A stretch of DNA of 64,000 bases from Lepraria neglecta. Its lineage: Eukaryota > Ascomycota > Lecanoromycetes > Lecanorales > Stereocaulaceae. Within the stretch, counting starts at the first letter, position 1. Every line of letters begins with the position of its first letter. Below the pieces are notes generated by a model. It was given only the letters and a program-made list of their open reading frames with translations, did no database searches and had not been told where the DNA came from. The stretch covers positions 4,030,001 through 4,094,000 of the forward strand of contig CM065652.1 in NCBI GenBank assembly GCA_033220425.1. The letters are read 5' to 3'. Of this stretch, positions 54,301-64,000 are shown piece by piece. The translations under genes were made by a program, and so were the position numbers.

Positions 54301-55230
54301 TGTAGTGAGGGAGAAGAGAAGGTAGAACGCGGCGATTGCACTTTGTTGACAAGGCCTGTTGGGCGCGAAGCGCTTGGGTAGAGAGGACCAGGAGTAGGCA
54401 GTGGTCTACTAAGTCAATTGTCCTAAAAGGATATAGATTGATGGTTCAATAGAGGTTCTGGTGAATGTTGACGAAGAAGTTTAAATGCCAATCTCGGAGA
54501 ATCCTCCTCGAGCTTCGCAGGGCTGAGTACTTCCCCAAGGAGCTGTTATTTGTTCCCCGTTTGTTTCACCAGTGCAATTCAGAATACACATGTCCTATTG
54601 AGATCCGGGACAGCACACCTGTCCATTGTAATTGCTTTGCTCGAAATCTGCAAGTTCCTACAGCGCCTAACGTGAACAACGAATCCCAGACATCAAGCTT
54701 CAGCTTCCCCGCGTTTCAGCGAACCACCATCAGCTTCTTACAGCCTCATCCAACTATTGTCGGGGCTCTTGTCTAATCCAGGTACAAGCAGGAGACAGTG
54801 CCTATAGTCTCCAACCCCTAATGCGAAGACGGCCCACCAACGACTAAGACGCTCCTCCGAGGCTCGAGAACCCCCTCCTCCGCGTTCCCCGCCATTGTCA
54901 CCCCAAACCGCCGCCGTGGCGCGCCCCCGCTGTCATATTCCTCCCATCTTGGAGACATCCTCCCCCGTCCCCATAGTCTACTCCTCCACTGGCTTCAAGC
55001 TCTCCCCTAAATTGTCCCGCCGATCCCGATTCTCAGCAACTCAGCTCCTGTCTTTTGCTGTTCTCGTTCTCGTCTTAGCTATACAGGTCCTCAGATCTCC
55101 AACAACTGTCTCTGAAGAGTCAAGAGAAGACGTCCACAAATATCACGGGTCGTTGCGGACACAAGAGGCACCCGTCTGTCGAGAGCTAGATCTCTTCTCT
55201 GTCCCCTGGCCGATTTGTCGACCACACAAG
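54301..55230. promoter_or_regulatory. Shared region of divergent Mic19 and glucokinase genes
   Basis: No independent gene supported. From 54895 the glucokinase frame is open upstream of its ATG and encodes a hydrophobic stretch (LSFAVLVLVLAIQVL), but without an ATG; it is most likely 5' untranslated sequence. Confidence 0.4.
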
Positions 55231-56852
55231 ATGTCTCTCCTCGAGGAAGCGAAACAGGTAGCGGCGGAGTTTGAATATCCGGCAGAAGAGCTGAACAAGG
55301 GAGTGAAGGCGTTCATAAGTCAGATGCGTGGGTGATCTCTACACCGGCGGAAAGACGACCTATGCTGAAATCAAGCTTGATTAGATGACGGACTCCAAGA
55401 AACAGGAACAACGTTGAGCCAAATACCCACATATGTCACGGCCGTTCCCAATGGCACGGAGAAGGTCAGTAGGATGCAGTCTACTGGGGAACTAGGCTGA
55501 TTACTGGCTTGTAGGGTCTCTACCTAGCAGTAGATCTCGGGGGAACCAATTTCCGAGTCTGCTCCATACAATTGCATGGCAACACCACATTCTCCCTCAC
55601 ACAATCAAAAGTAGCGATACCCCGAGAACTAATGGTAGCTAAAACTTCACAAGAGCTCTTCGGATTTCTTGCAAAGCAGATAGAGAACTTCCTCAAAACA
55701 CATCACGACGAACATTATCAGGCACACCTCGAAAGGAGAAATACAATGGGCTCGCAAGTGGCCCTCGCCGATGCTGAAATATTCCAATTAGGATTCACAT
55801 TCAGTTTCCCAGTCAATCAGATTGGCATAAATACAGGAACACTTCTACGGTGGACGAAAGGCTTCGACATTAATGATGCCGTTGGCAAAGATGTTTGCGA
55901 ACTTCTCCAAGCCGAGATAGACGCCCTTCATCTCCCTGTTCACGTGGCCGCGCTCGTCAACGACACCGTTGGAACTCTAATGGCCAGATCGTACACCTCA
56001 CCAGGCAAAACAGGAACTCTTCTAGGCGCCATTTTCGGCACAGGAACCAACGGCGCCTACGTAGAAAAGCTCTCCAAAGTTACCAAACTAGAATCAATGA
56101 AAGGAAGTGACTACGACAAATCAACCGGCGAAATGATCGTAAACACAGAATGGGGCTCCTTCGACAACCATATGACGGTCTTACCAGACACACCCTACGA
56201 CTCCGACCTCGACAAGGAAAGCGTCAACCCTGGTATTCAGATGTTTGAGAAACGCGTCTCAGGCATGTTCCTAGGCGAGATTTTAAGACGAGCCATGCTC
56301 GCTCTGACCCAGAACCCCAAATCTAAGCTCTTCAGCGACGAGCACTCCGGAAAGAATGAGCTTCAGTCGACCACTACCATAGCCGAGGACTCAGCGTTGT
56401 ACAAACAGTGGGGCCTTGACACAGCCTTCCTCTCTATCGTGGCAGCAGACTTTACGCCCGACCTCCGTGTGATACGGCTAACCCTAGCCCGCGATCTTGG
56501 CGTAGATGCCGCATCCACTGAGGATGCTGAAGCCGTCAAGCTCCTCGTCAATGCCATCGGTAAACGTTCCGCCCGTCTTTCTGCCGTAGCAATGGCTGCC
56601 ATTGTCATTGCAACGGGGAACCATGTCTCAAGGGGCGGAGGTGAGGATGATGTAGTCGACATAGGCGTTGATGGTAGTCTCGTGGAGTTTTACCCCGGTT
56701 TCGAAGATATGATCAGAGAAGCTTTCAGGGAAGTACCGGAGATTGGAGAAGCCGGCGAGAAAAGAATTCGGATTGGAATTGCAAAAGACGGGAGTGGTGT
56801 TGGAGCTGCGCTGATTGCGTTGGTTGCTGCGCAAGCGGAGAAAAAGGTGTGA
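55231..56852 (+). CDS. Glucokinase
   Basis: Exons 55231-55327, 55385-55464 and 55515-56852 join in phase to 504 residues. It phosphorylates glucose at C6 with ATP in the cytosol. Seen are MSLLEEAKQVAAEFEYPAEE, TTLSQIPTYVTAVPNGTEKG, the phosphate-1 loop LYLAVDLGGTNFRV, the sugar site LGFTFSFPVNQIGINTGTLL with WTKGF, the catalytic region VAALVNDTVGTLMARSY, FGTGTNGAY (phosphate 2) and NTEWGSFDNH, and a C-terminal GSGVGAALIALVAA adenosine-binding motif. Length and motifs match fungal glucokinases rather than hexokinase. The start is the first ATG in frame. The C-terminus (EKKV) has no targeting signal. Confidence 0.92.
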
Positions 56853-58810
56853 GCTGGGTGAATAAGCATGACAAATACGAACGGAAATGGGATTGATGGT
56901 GGTATGTTACGCCTTTAGCCAACATTGGGTTGACCTGTCATTCTGGCATGTACACTTATCTCCAGCTTATATCTACTAATGTATCAAACGTGTTGGTCCA
57001 AGCAACTTATGGCGAGATTTGAGAGCCTCTCCCGCTTCTCGGACCTGCATGCACAATGTAGGAGCCTCAAACTATATCCAGCGGATGATCCTGTTGCCTT
57101 AAGTCACATCTTCACCGCTTCATTTTGCGGCTTGAATTCTGAACTTCATCCCGCTTCTAGTGATTCAGACAATTCGTTGGACTGGACCGCTCGTCGTGAA
57201 AGCTGGCGATTGCCGGATACGGGAGAGCTTAGTGCTGACACTTCTCTTCTTTCTCTTGGTCACTCCTGACCTCGACGAAGGCTCCTACTTCAAGTAAGTA
57301 GGAAGCAAGTTCTATGCAATCATTGCGGATAGCGTAGTACAACGCTGATCGCTCCCGATTGTTCGTTGCGTTGATGTCAATGCCACTTTCCGATGAACTT
57401 GCAGCCACTTGTCGTCTGTTCTCCTCGTCAAGGGGCTTCCCCTGAATATTGAGTATGCTAGTCTTCGACGCCCACTTAATTATGGCAAAGTCTCATTACC
57501 GCAGGCTTCGCACTTGATCTTCGCTCTGTACTCTAACTATTTATGCAAGCTAACAATCGACGCCAACCGTATCCGTGACATATGGGATTGTGCCAGGCTT
57601 CGTTCTTCATCTTCGCTCTTCATCTTCGCTCTTCATCTTCCTCGTTTCACTTTGACAATCATTCTCATTCCAGGTTCGCACTCTGCGTTTGCTCTATCAC
57701 TGTACCTATAATTGGGATTTTTGGCCGCAGTGCCCCATTGAGCCTGCACATCATTGCTTTCGCGAGATGCCGTCTTATGAGGCTGCTTGTAGTATAAGAA
57801 AATGGCTATTTCCTTTCTCCTCCGCCCTTAATTCCTTTCCATAGTATATTCTTAGCATCATCGTACACTGTCAGCTTCGTCTCGCATGATGCCCACGATT
57901 GCAGGGCCCGCGCTTAGCCACGGCCCCATTCCCGCCTCTGCGGACTCCCGCGCTGATTCTCTAAAGCCTACAACTCGTCAAGCTTGTACCTTTGCTGTCC
58001 AAGTCTCGGACCATTCGTGTGCGCTTGTCGATATGATTCTAGACAAGACTCGTGACGAAAGTTTCGACGTAAGCCATGCACCAGAGCAGATAACTCAGGC
58101 TTTGGGCGAGTCTTGGAGCCGAAAATGCTCGCAAAGCTGTTCTCCATATATGTGTTGGGTGTTGCTAGGATACAGAAAGTATGCGTTCATAGCCTTTTCA
58201 GAAACGATAGACCTCCGGCTGAAGGTACGCCAATTGTAGCAGACGGATCCACCATAGCCGCGTTCAACCACCAAGTCTATCTCGAAGACTTCACCTACGA
58301 TCACCAATTAACAGAAGCTTTCCATGGCCGACTAGCCCTGTCTTCAAAGCTGGAACATCTTCCCCTCGTGTCGAGAGACCGTGCCAACATCCTTGAAGGG
58401 CGGCAAGTCATCGTCGTCAAAGGTATTATCGACAAGACCAAGGTTGCATGGTAATTGGTATTGCTGTCAGTATTTTCGCCAGGCGTGGGTTTACTGGTGG
58501 GTATGTGCTCGCGCAATGCGCAAGTTGGTATTGCTGTAAGTGCAGGAATATTAGCACTGGCGTCATTCATCTTGGAGGAGCTTACTGCTTGGTTGATGAC
58601 CTAAGAGCCACACTGTAATGCAGCTTGTACAATCATCAATAGACAGATTAAAGCAAAGAGCTAGCTCATGACCCGACTCTTCGTTTGTTGGAGCCACGTC
58701 CACATTCAACCTCAACATTGTTTTGTCAAGTCCCGGAGCCTGAGCCTGTGCCGCATGAACGCACAATACACCAAGGGTGTCAGGCTCATGCTAGAAAATG
58801 TAAGAAAGCT
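56853..58810. other. Gene-poor stretch with a 13-nt tandem repeat
   Basis: About 2 kb with no gene I can support. At 57601-57645 the unit cttcatcttcgct is repeated three times. Overlapping frames at 57886-58239 and 58113-58454 (IVADGSTIAAFNHQVYLEDF) might be an unrecognised two-exon gene; evidence is too weak to call. Confidence 0.4.
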
Positions 58811-59632
58811 TCAAACTCGGCAGTCATTCGGCATAGCTCCACGTAATCTCACACTTTGGGGGCTGTGTTTGAGACGGTTAGGTGATGGTGGCATCTCCTC
58901 GTCCACTTGATGACAAATTGGCAGTGATTCGTCCTCAGTCTCCTTCACCAAATGTTCAATGACAGCCTTCATTTTCTCGAGCTCAGAGGGAGACATGAAC
59001 CGATTTCGGCAAATGAAACCAATTACTACATCAGGAGCACGTTTCATGGCTTCCTTTTTGAGATAAGTCAAGCTAGACGCATTCATTTCAAAATCCTTAG
59101 ACCAATTCGATGCGCGGAGGGAAGACTCAATGTCGATCTCGAATGTCAAAGATCTAATGCCGCATGGAAGAGACGCAAAAGTGTCAAGCCAGCGACCATT
59201 GTTTTGTGTGGGGGAAGCGTCGATGGAAATGCTCCGGATCGAGCGTTTATCGATAGACATGGCATCCCAAAATTCGATCATGGCCCGAGGCCAGGGGAAA
59301 TGGAAGGTGCGCGTGGATAGGAAGACGTGATCCAACTCATTACGCATGGTAGTTGAGGCTAGTCGGAGATTGCGAATCCCCAGGCTTCTGTTGTCTCTGT
59401 GGGGAAAGAAAAACAGGGTACTGAAAATGCTGTCGCACGACACCGGTGGGTGGAAATATGCAAGGTCGACTCGCTCTCTCAGGCTGTCTTTGCTGAGCGT
59501 GTGTTGCCAGATTTTGTTTCGTATCTCAGGAGGGAGGTAACCAAGCGTCCCAAGTTCCGTACCGCGCTCGAGGTCAGATCGATGAGCACTTGAGATCCAC
59601 TCGTTGCTTTCTGATTGATGATTTGAAATCAT
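58811..59632 (-). CDS. 2EXR-domain protein, intact
   Basis: Single exon of 273 residues with an ATG at 59632. After a polar N-terminus comes LGYLPPEIRNKIWQHTLSKD, the 2EXR/F-box-like signature, then LRLASTTMRNELDHVFLSTR, TFHFPWPRAMIEFWDAMSID, IRSISIDASPTQNNGRWLDT and a helical C-terminus (LEKMKAVIEHLVKETEDESL). No signal peptide or membrane segment. The family is very large in filamentous ascomycetes and has no settled function; a protein-protein interaction or ubiquitin-ligase adaptor role is often guessed. This is the only one of four copies in the window without a frame break. Confidence 0.75.
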   Translation of the reverse strand: MISNHQSESNEWISSAHRSDLERGTELGTLGYLPPEIRNKIWQHTLSKDSLRERVDLAYFHPPVSCDSIFSTLFFFPHRDNRSLGIRNLRLASTTMRNELDHVFLSTRTFHFPWPRAMIEFWDAMSIDKRSIRSISIDASPTQNNGRWLDTFASLPCGIRSLTFEIDIESSLRASNWSKDFEMNASSLTYLKKEAMKRAPDVVIGFICRNRFMSPSELEKMKAVIEHLVKETEDESLPICHQVDEEMPPSPNRLKHSPQSVRLRGAMPNDCRV

Positions 59633-60040
59633 GCTTTCGGTCGATGACTGTTCAAAGAAGAGTCCTAAGATGAAGAATCAAGGCGAAGATTTGGCCAACA
59701 TGGGCCAATGTTTATCGGGGGAGTCAAGTGTTTTCCCTAAGTTGTGGAACGACAACAGCAGACGCTCGAGCCTTGATACTTATTATAGTGCTACTCGATG
59801 ATAGCCTTCTTCAAATGAAGGAGGCGGAGCAGCGTGATCCCGGTGAGATGAAAGTGGACTGAGAAAGCGAAGGCGGAGAGGAGATGGATGCTTGGTCGCA
59901 CGTGGAAACTTTCAAGGGTGTGATAGGGCTGAGCCAAGACTCAGCAAATCTTCTCTCCGGAACGCTGCTATTCATTCCGTCAAACCTTTCTGATTTTGAA
60001 GACACAGGTCGTGGCCGAATAGGCAATCTGTCTGCCTGGT
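59633..60040. other. Intergenic between divergent genes
   Basis: Separates the 2EXR gene and the cyclophilin gene; no coding potential supported. Confidence 0.4.
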
Positions 60041-60640
60041 ATGGCCAAAAATGTTGTCCTCGATACTACCATGGTGCGTCGTCTCTCCAAGAAGTCTCTT
60101 GAAACTAGCTAAACATCTTCAGGGCACCATAACGGTCGAGCTCTACAGCGAGCATGCGCCAAAGGTACGACTTCAGGCCCCCAAACATCCTCCATATCCA
60201 TAGTACTAACAGCCTTCTCTCAGACTTGCAAGAATTTCGCCTCCCTCGCCCAACGCGGCTACTACAACGACGTAATCTTCCACCGCATAATCCCCAACTT
60301 CATGCTCCAAACCGGCGACCCCACAGGCACTGGCCGCGGCGGCAGTTCCATATACGGAGAGAAATTCGAGGACGAGATACGCCCTTCGCTGAAGCATACC
60401 GGGGCAGGCGTCTTGAGCATGGCGAACAGTGGGCCGAATACCAATGGAAGCCAATTCTTCATTACTCTCGCACCAACGCCATGGCTAGATGGGAAGCACA
60501 CGATCTTTGGGAGGGTTAAGAGCGGACTGAGGGTCGTGCAGAGGATGGGACTTGTTAAGACGGGAGCGGAAGATAGGCCGATGGAGCAGGTAAAGATTCG
60601 GAATGCCAGGGTCGTTGAAGATGGAGAGGATGGTGAATGA
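60041..60640 (+). CDS. Cyclophilin, PPIL1-type peptidyl-prolyl isomerase
   Basis: Exons 60041-60073, 60123-60164 and 60224-60640 join in phase to about 163 residues. Exon 1 is only 11 codons ([11 protein letters not shown]), exon 2 reads [14 protein letters not shown], exon 3 [74 protein letters not shown]. The cyclophilin active-site residues are all there: HR-I-P-x-F-x-x-Q-x-GD, N-x-S-Q-F-F and W-L-D-x-x-H. The short form without extra domains and the start TxxGxIxVELY match PPIL1/Cyp1-like proteins, which associate with the spliceosome. It lacks the loop insertions of CypA. Confident family call; the splicing role is inferred from orthology. Confidence 0.9.
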
Positions 60641-61442
60641 GCTGGGGCTTCCCACCGAAACGCAATCCAAAACATCTACAGTGCGAAGAGCTTATGCCAA
60701 AATCTTCCTACGGTGTCCGTCGTAGCGAGCAGACCCATTAGACATCATACAGCCTATGGAGGACAGACGCAGCCCTAAGAGGTCACGCACACTCCAAAGC
60801 AGTCATACGAAAGGATACAGCATTGGAACCGGGGGTAAGCGTGAATACATTGAGCTCGATCACATCCATATGCAGGATTGAATAGTATCTGATAGGCTTA
60901 ACAATATAGCTCACTGATAAAGCTAGAACATCTACAAATTGAATGACTCTATTGAGAAGGCCCTCATCGTTTCGTGGCCTATATCTGTCTTCTGGGCATT
61001 GACATTATATACGAGCAGACTACATATGCAACTCCCTTAACGTAGACAATGGCTGTTCTGAGACTTCTGTATTGGCTACTCTCAAAGAGGGAAAGCGCCA
61101 ACACACGATCTCGATGTGTCAGCTTACTGACTCTCCGAGTCACTTTGAATACAATCTGCGGCATAAACGCATGTATAGAATGTAATGGTCTTCAGGATCT
61201 GATTTATTCTAATCGGATTCATCTCAGGTATCCCTATGCTTGCACTGAGACCAACAGGGAACCGAACTAAAGCTTTGCTGAAGGAGAGGCTGACGGTGAA
61301 CGAGTCTTACTGCTTGGCAGCTGGTACCACCGTAAACTACAGACCCTAACTTTCAATCCATTACAGTGACCCAGAGTCTCAGTGCTTGTTGAACAAATAT
61401 AGCGTCTTCTTTCTCACTCTCCCTCCAGCGTGTACGAGCATA
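60641..61442. other. Intergenic, nothing recognised
   Basis: No supported gene; probably the regulator's promoter. Confidence 0.4.
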
Positions 61443-63164
61443 ATGGTGTACTGCGGAGTGCCTAGTAAAGGATGCGCCTCATGCCGAGCTAAAAGAACTA
61501 AGGTTTGCAAAGAGCTTTCTTTTCAAATACTTCCTACGTGTTTTTACTTACAAGCTGACCAATTAGTGCGATCAAGCTGTTCCTTCATGCGGCCAGTGCC
61601 GGAGAGCTCGTAGAGTATGTCCTGGCTATCGTGACGAGCAAAGCCTTGCATTCCGTGATGAGACCAAGGCCGTAGTTCTCAAGGCACAAGCTGCTAAGGC
61701 GTCGAGAGGCAGCAAGTCACCCCCTGCGAAGGAGCCGTTCGAAGACTTCAATTCGTCCAACAATACAAGCGGAGCACTTGTCAGCATCAATCAAGTGACA
61801 GCATACAACCAGTGTATCCCTCGAAGCTTTTTCATACCAATCGAACAACAAGGCAGCTACTACTTTTTTCACCACTTCGTTTGTGAGGACCCTGCCTCTC
61901 CGGTAGGTTACGGTAGATACTTGCCCCAAATCTATAATTTTACGTCATCCAGCAGTGAACTGCCTGGAATAATCGAAGCTATTGGCATGGCAGGCCTTTC
62001 AAACATGCAAATGTCCCAGGAATCAATGATAATTGCAAGGCGAAAGCATACAGCGGTCCTGCGTGCGCTCAACTCTTCTCTACAAGACCCAAAGACCGCA
62101 ACGACGGATGCGACTTTCATGACCGTGATGCTGCTCGGTCTTTATGAGGTATAACGTCCTCGCTATATTTGCATCTTGATTCAAGCTCATTGTTTCATAG
62201 ACGATCACAGGCTCTACCCCTCAATCCCTAAAGTCATGGGCCAACCACATCAACGGCGCTACAGCCATAATGCGTATGCGCGGCCGAGAACAGCTGCAGA
62301 CTGTCGTTGGGCGCCAAATCTTTGCATATCTACGCAATCAAATCGTGAGCATTGTTACCTCAAAAGGTTAAATTCGTATCCTAACGCCTGTCCCAGGTGA
62401 TCGACTGTATTCAAAGGAGCGCCGTTATACCCCCAGAAGTGATTGAGTGGTCAGAATATGCCCTACAATTGGAAACCGACATAGGCTCTCGACGCGAGCT
62501 GGGGATCTTTCCGATGATCACCCGCCTCTGTACCTTGCGGGGTGTGATAGCAAAAGACACGAACAATGATCCTGCAGTCCTCACCATCGCCAGAGGGATT
62601 GACGCAGACTTGATCGAATGGGCTGATAAATTTCCGACGTGGTTGAGATATACAACGGAACTTAGCAACGACACAGAGAACGTCCTCTCGGGTTATTATC
62701 ATGTCTACCCGAACGTGTGGGTCGTCGGTGGTTGGAACTTGTATCGTTGCGCTCGTATTCTGACCCATGAGGTAATGGAGAGATGGCTATCTCGCAACCT
62801 CACATACGATATGGCGCAACTTCGACAGTCTGAGGCTGTACTGATCAAACTGAATGCGGATATATGTGCTAGTGTTCCCTGTGTGTTCGGCCAGGTGGAT
62901 GCGAATGGTTTACAAACAGGATCTTCTTGTTCTCCTCGAGCTGCTACGGGTACCTGGATCCTTTGGCCTTTATATCTTGCTGCGACAATGGATACAGCCA
63001 CGCCTACTACTCGAGCCTGGGTGATCAACCAGCTTGACAAAATGGGACGAACCATGGGGATTCAACAGGCGATATCCTTGGCGGCGGTACTGAGGGCTCA
63101 GAAGGAGATTACCGCGTGGGGCAGGTTTGGTTCGGGAGTAGATGAGGAAGTGGACAAGTGGTGA
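61443..63164 (+). CDS. Zn2Cys6 fungal transcription factor
   Basis: Exons 61443-61502, 61567-62148, 62201-62344 and 62397-63164 join in phase to 517 residues. The binuclear zinc cluster is N-terminal and split by intron 1: GCASCRAKRTK / CDQAVPSCGQCRRARRVCPG (CX2CX6CX5CX2CX6C). A basic linker follows (KAQAAKASRGSKSPPAKEP). The C-terminal half is the usual helical regulatory region of this class (YFFHHFVCEDPASPVGYGRY; ATTDATFMTVMLLGLYE; SWANHINGATAIMRMRGREQ), resembling fungal-specific DUF3468-type regulators. It binds DNA, probably in the nucleus, and controls unknown targets. The nearest candidate metabolic genes (33.8-41.5 kb) are too far away to infer a link. Confidence 0.9.
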
Positions 63165-63593
63165 TGAAGCACGAACCTGCTTCCAGGCGTCACCTTATCC
63201 CGAGACTCACGGCCGAATCTCGATGAAATGGCTTCAACCTTGGACCTTGAGAATACGTTTTGTCTTGACGACCTGGGAGATGCAAATGCAACACACGAGC
63301 TATTCGACGGACGGCAACAGAGCTCAAGTGGTCCTCAATCACGACAAAGGGATGATAAATCAACTCTATTTTCATTTCCATGAAGGGGACGGCAAAGCCA
63401 CGAATCATCGTACACCATGCCGGACTCCAAGACGCCTAGCTAAAATGACATTACACCGTCTAGTCGTAGGCCCGAAGTGTCTTTTCGACCTGCAGCAACA
63501 GGACCGGGGCTCCACAAATACTCCCGGGATGCTTCTGACTCAAGAGACCTTCGTCTAAATCTTGAAGAATTAATTCGTCAGAATGGTACCACC
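63165..63593. other. Intergenic between convergent genes
   Basis: The 3' flanks of the regulator and of the membrane-protein gene; no coding potential supported. Confidence 0.4.
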
Positions 63594-64000
63594 TCATCTC
63601 CGGGTATTCGAAGGCTGATAAGTTCTATTCCCCTCCTGTATGGTTGTTCCTGCAAGGGCATCCTGCGCCTTCATCCCAGTAGCTTCCGTATCGTATGCGT
63701 CCGTATACGTATACCTCGGCACCATGAGACCAATGACCGTGAACGCGATAACAATCAAAAACTCCTCGAGCGTCGCCATCAAAACCCTCGCAACGATACT
63801 CCCCCCCATAATCGCGAACGTCTGGATGTCGCTAAAATACGCTAGCAAGGTCCAAATGAACCTAACAGCCAGCAACGGTAGCGCAGCGAGCACAACAACC
63901 AAGATCCGCTTCTCGTCAGCAGGTATCCTGTTGAATTCCGTGGCGCTCTTTGCTGCAAGGGCGACGAGACAGACGTATATGGCCAGGAAGATGAGGATAC
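63594..64000 (-). CDS. Integral membrane protein, C-terminal part (runs off window)
   Basis: The frame is open from the window end to a stop at 63594. It reads ILIFLAIYVCLVALAAKSAT, EFNRIPADEKRILVVVLAAL, PLLAVRFIWTLLAYFSDIQT, FAIMGGSIVARVLMATLEEF, LIVIAFTVIGLMVPRYTYTD and a polar tail. At least three transmembrane helices are visible in this portion. The R-x-x-W-T-L and M-x-x-x-E-E-F pattern resembles the fungal DUF7702 family of seven-helix membrane proteins. The N-terminal helices lie beyond 64000. No function known. Confidence 0.75.
   Translation of the reverse strand, partial: ILIFLAIYVCLVALAAKSATEFNRIPADEKRILVVVLAALPLLAVRFIWTLLAYFSDIQTFAIMGGSIVARVLMATLEEFLIVIAFTVIGLMVPRYTYTDAYDTEATGMKAQDALAGTTIQEGNRTYQPSNTRR

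Noticed and set aside
54895-55230. N-terminal extension of glucokinase with a transmembrane-like segment
   Set aside because: The frame is open but has no ATG before 55231, and known glucokinases start near MSLLEEAKQ-type sequence.
57886-58454. Possible two-exon gene
   Set aside because: Two overlapping frames could be joined by a very short gap, but there is no recognised domain, no signal peptide and no good donor/acceptor pair.

Overview
The window comes from a filamentous ascomycete (Pezizomycotina). Genes are split by short GT-AG introns, mostly 50-60 nt, with CTRAC-type branch points. Fungus-specific families are frequent: LysM plus subgroup-C GH18 chitinase, Zn2Cys6 regulator, 2EXR proteins, KP4-like protein, DUF1690/Mic19. 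I cannot place it to class with confidence; Leotiomycetes or Dothideomycetes are reasonable guesses.

Layout. 0.1-9.3 kb: a three-LysM secreted protein and a very large hevein-GH18 chitinase of the killer-toxin-like subgroup, head to head across a 1.3 kb shared promoter region. 9.7-21.3 kb: accessory DNA with an unknown three-exon protein, a polyketide-synthase acyltransferase relic, two small secreted-protein genes (one degraded), a 427-bp TA-flanked MITE, an LRR/F-box relic, a KP4-like secreted protein and an alpha/beta hydrolase. 21.3-22 kb: an LEA-like Ala/Gly-rich protein. 23-28 kb: a decayed coiled-coil gene followed by a long ORF that ends just after the Walker A motif of an SF1 (UPF1/NAM7-like) helicase. 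29.5-31.7 kb: an intact 739-residue orphan protein.

33.8-41.5 kb is the most interesting block. It holds a complete citrate-synthase-family enzyme (469 aa), then a 1122-aa fusion of a MmgE/PrpD (methylcitrate dehydratase / aconitate decarboxylase family) domain to an iron-type alcohol dehydrogenase (maleylacetate-reductase-like) domain. A TMT1/CRG1-type SAM methyltransferase frame follows directly, in the same reading frame, with only one stop codon between. Together these suggest a small tricarboxylate-modifying pathway.

42-64 kb is mostly housekeeping mixed with decaying 2EXR genes: signal peptide peptidase, exosome subunit Rrp43, a GNAT acetyltransferase, MICOS subunit Mic19, glucokinase, a PPIL1-type cyclophilin, a Zn2Cys6 regulator and the edge of a membrane protein. 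A GDSL esterase relic also lies here.

A second cross-cutting signal: four unusually long introns (210-450 nt) in three unrelated genes carry a degenerate pyrimidine-rich repeat built around GCTCC/GCTTC boxes, and they end in similar branch-point/acceptor blocks. This could be an intron-inhabiting repeat family.
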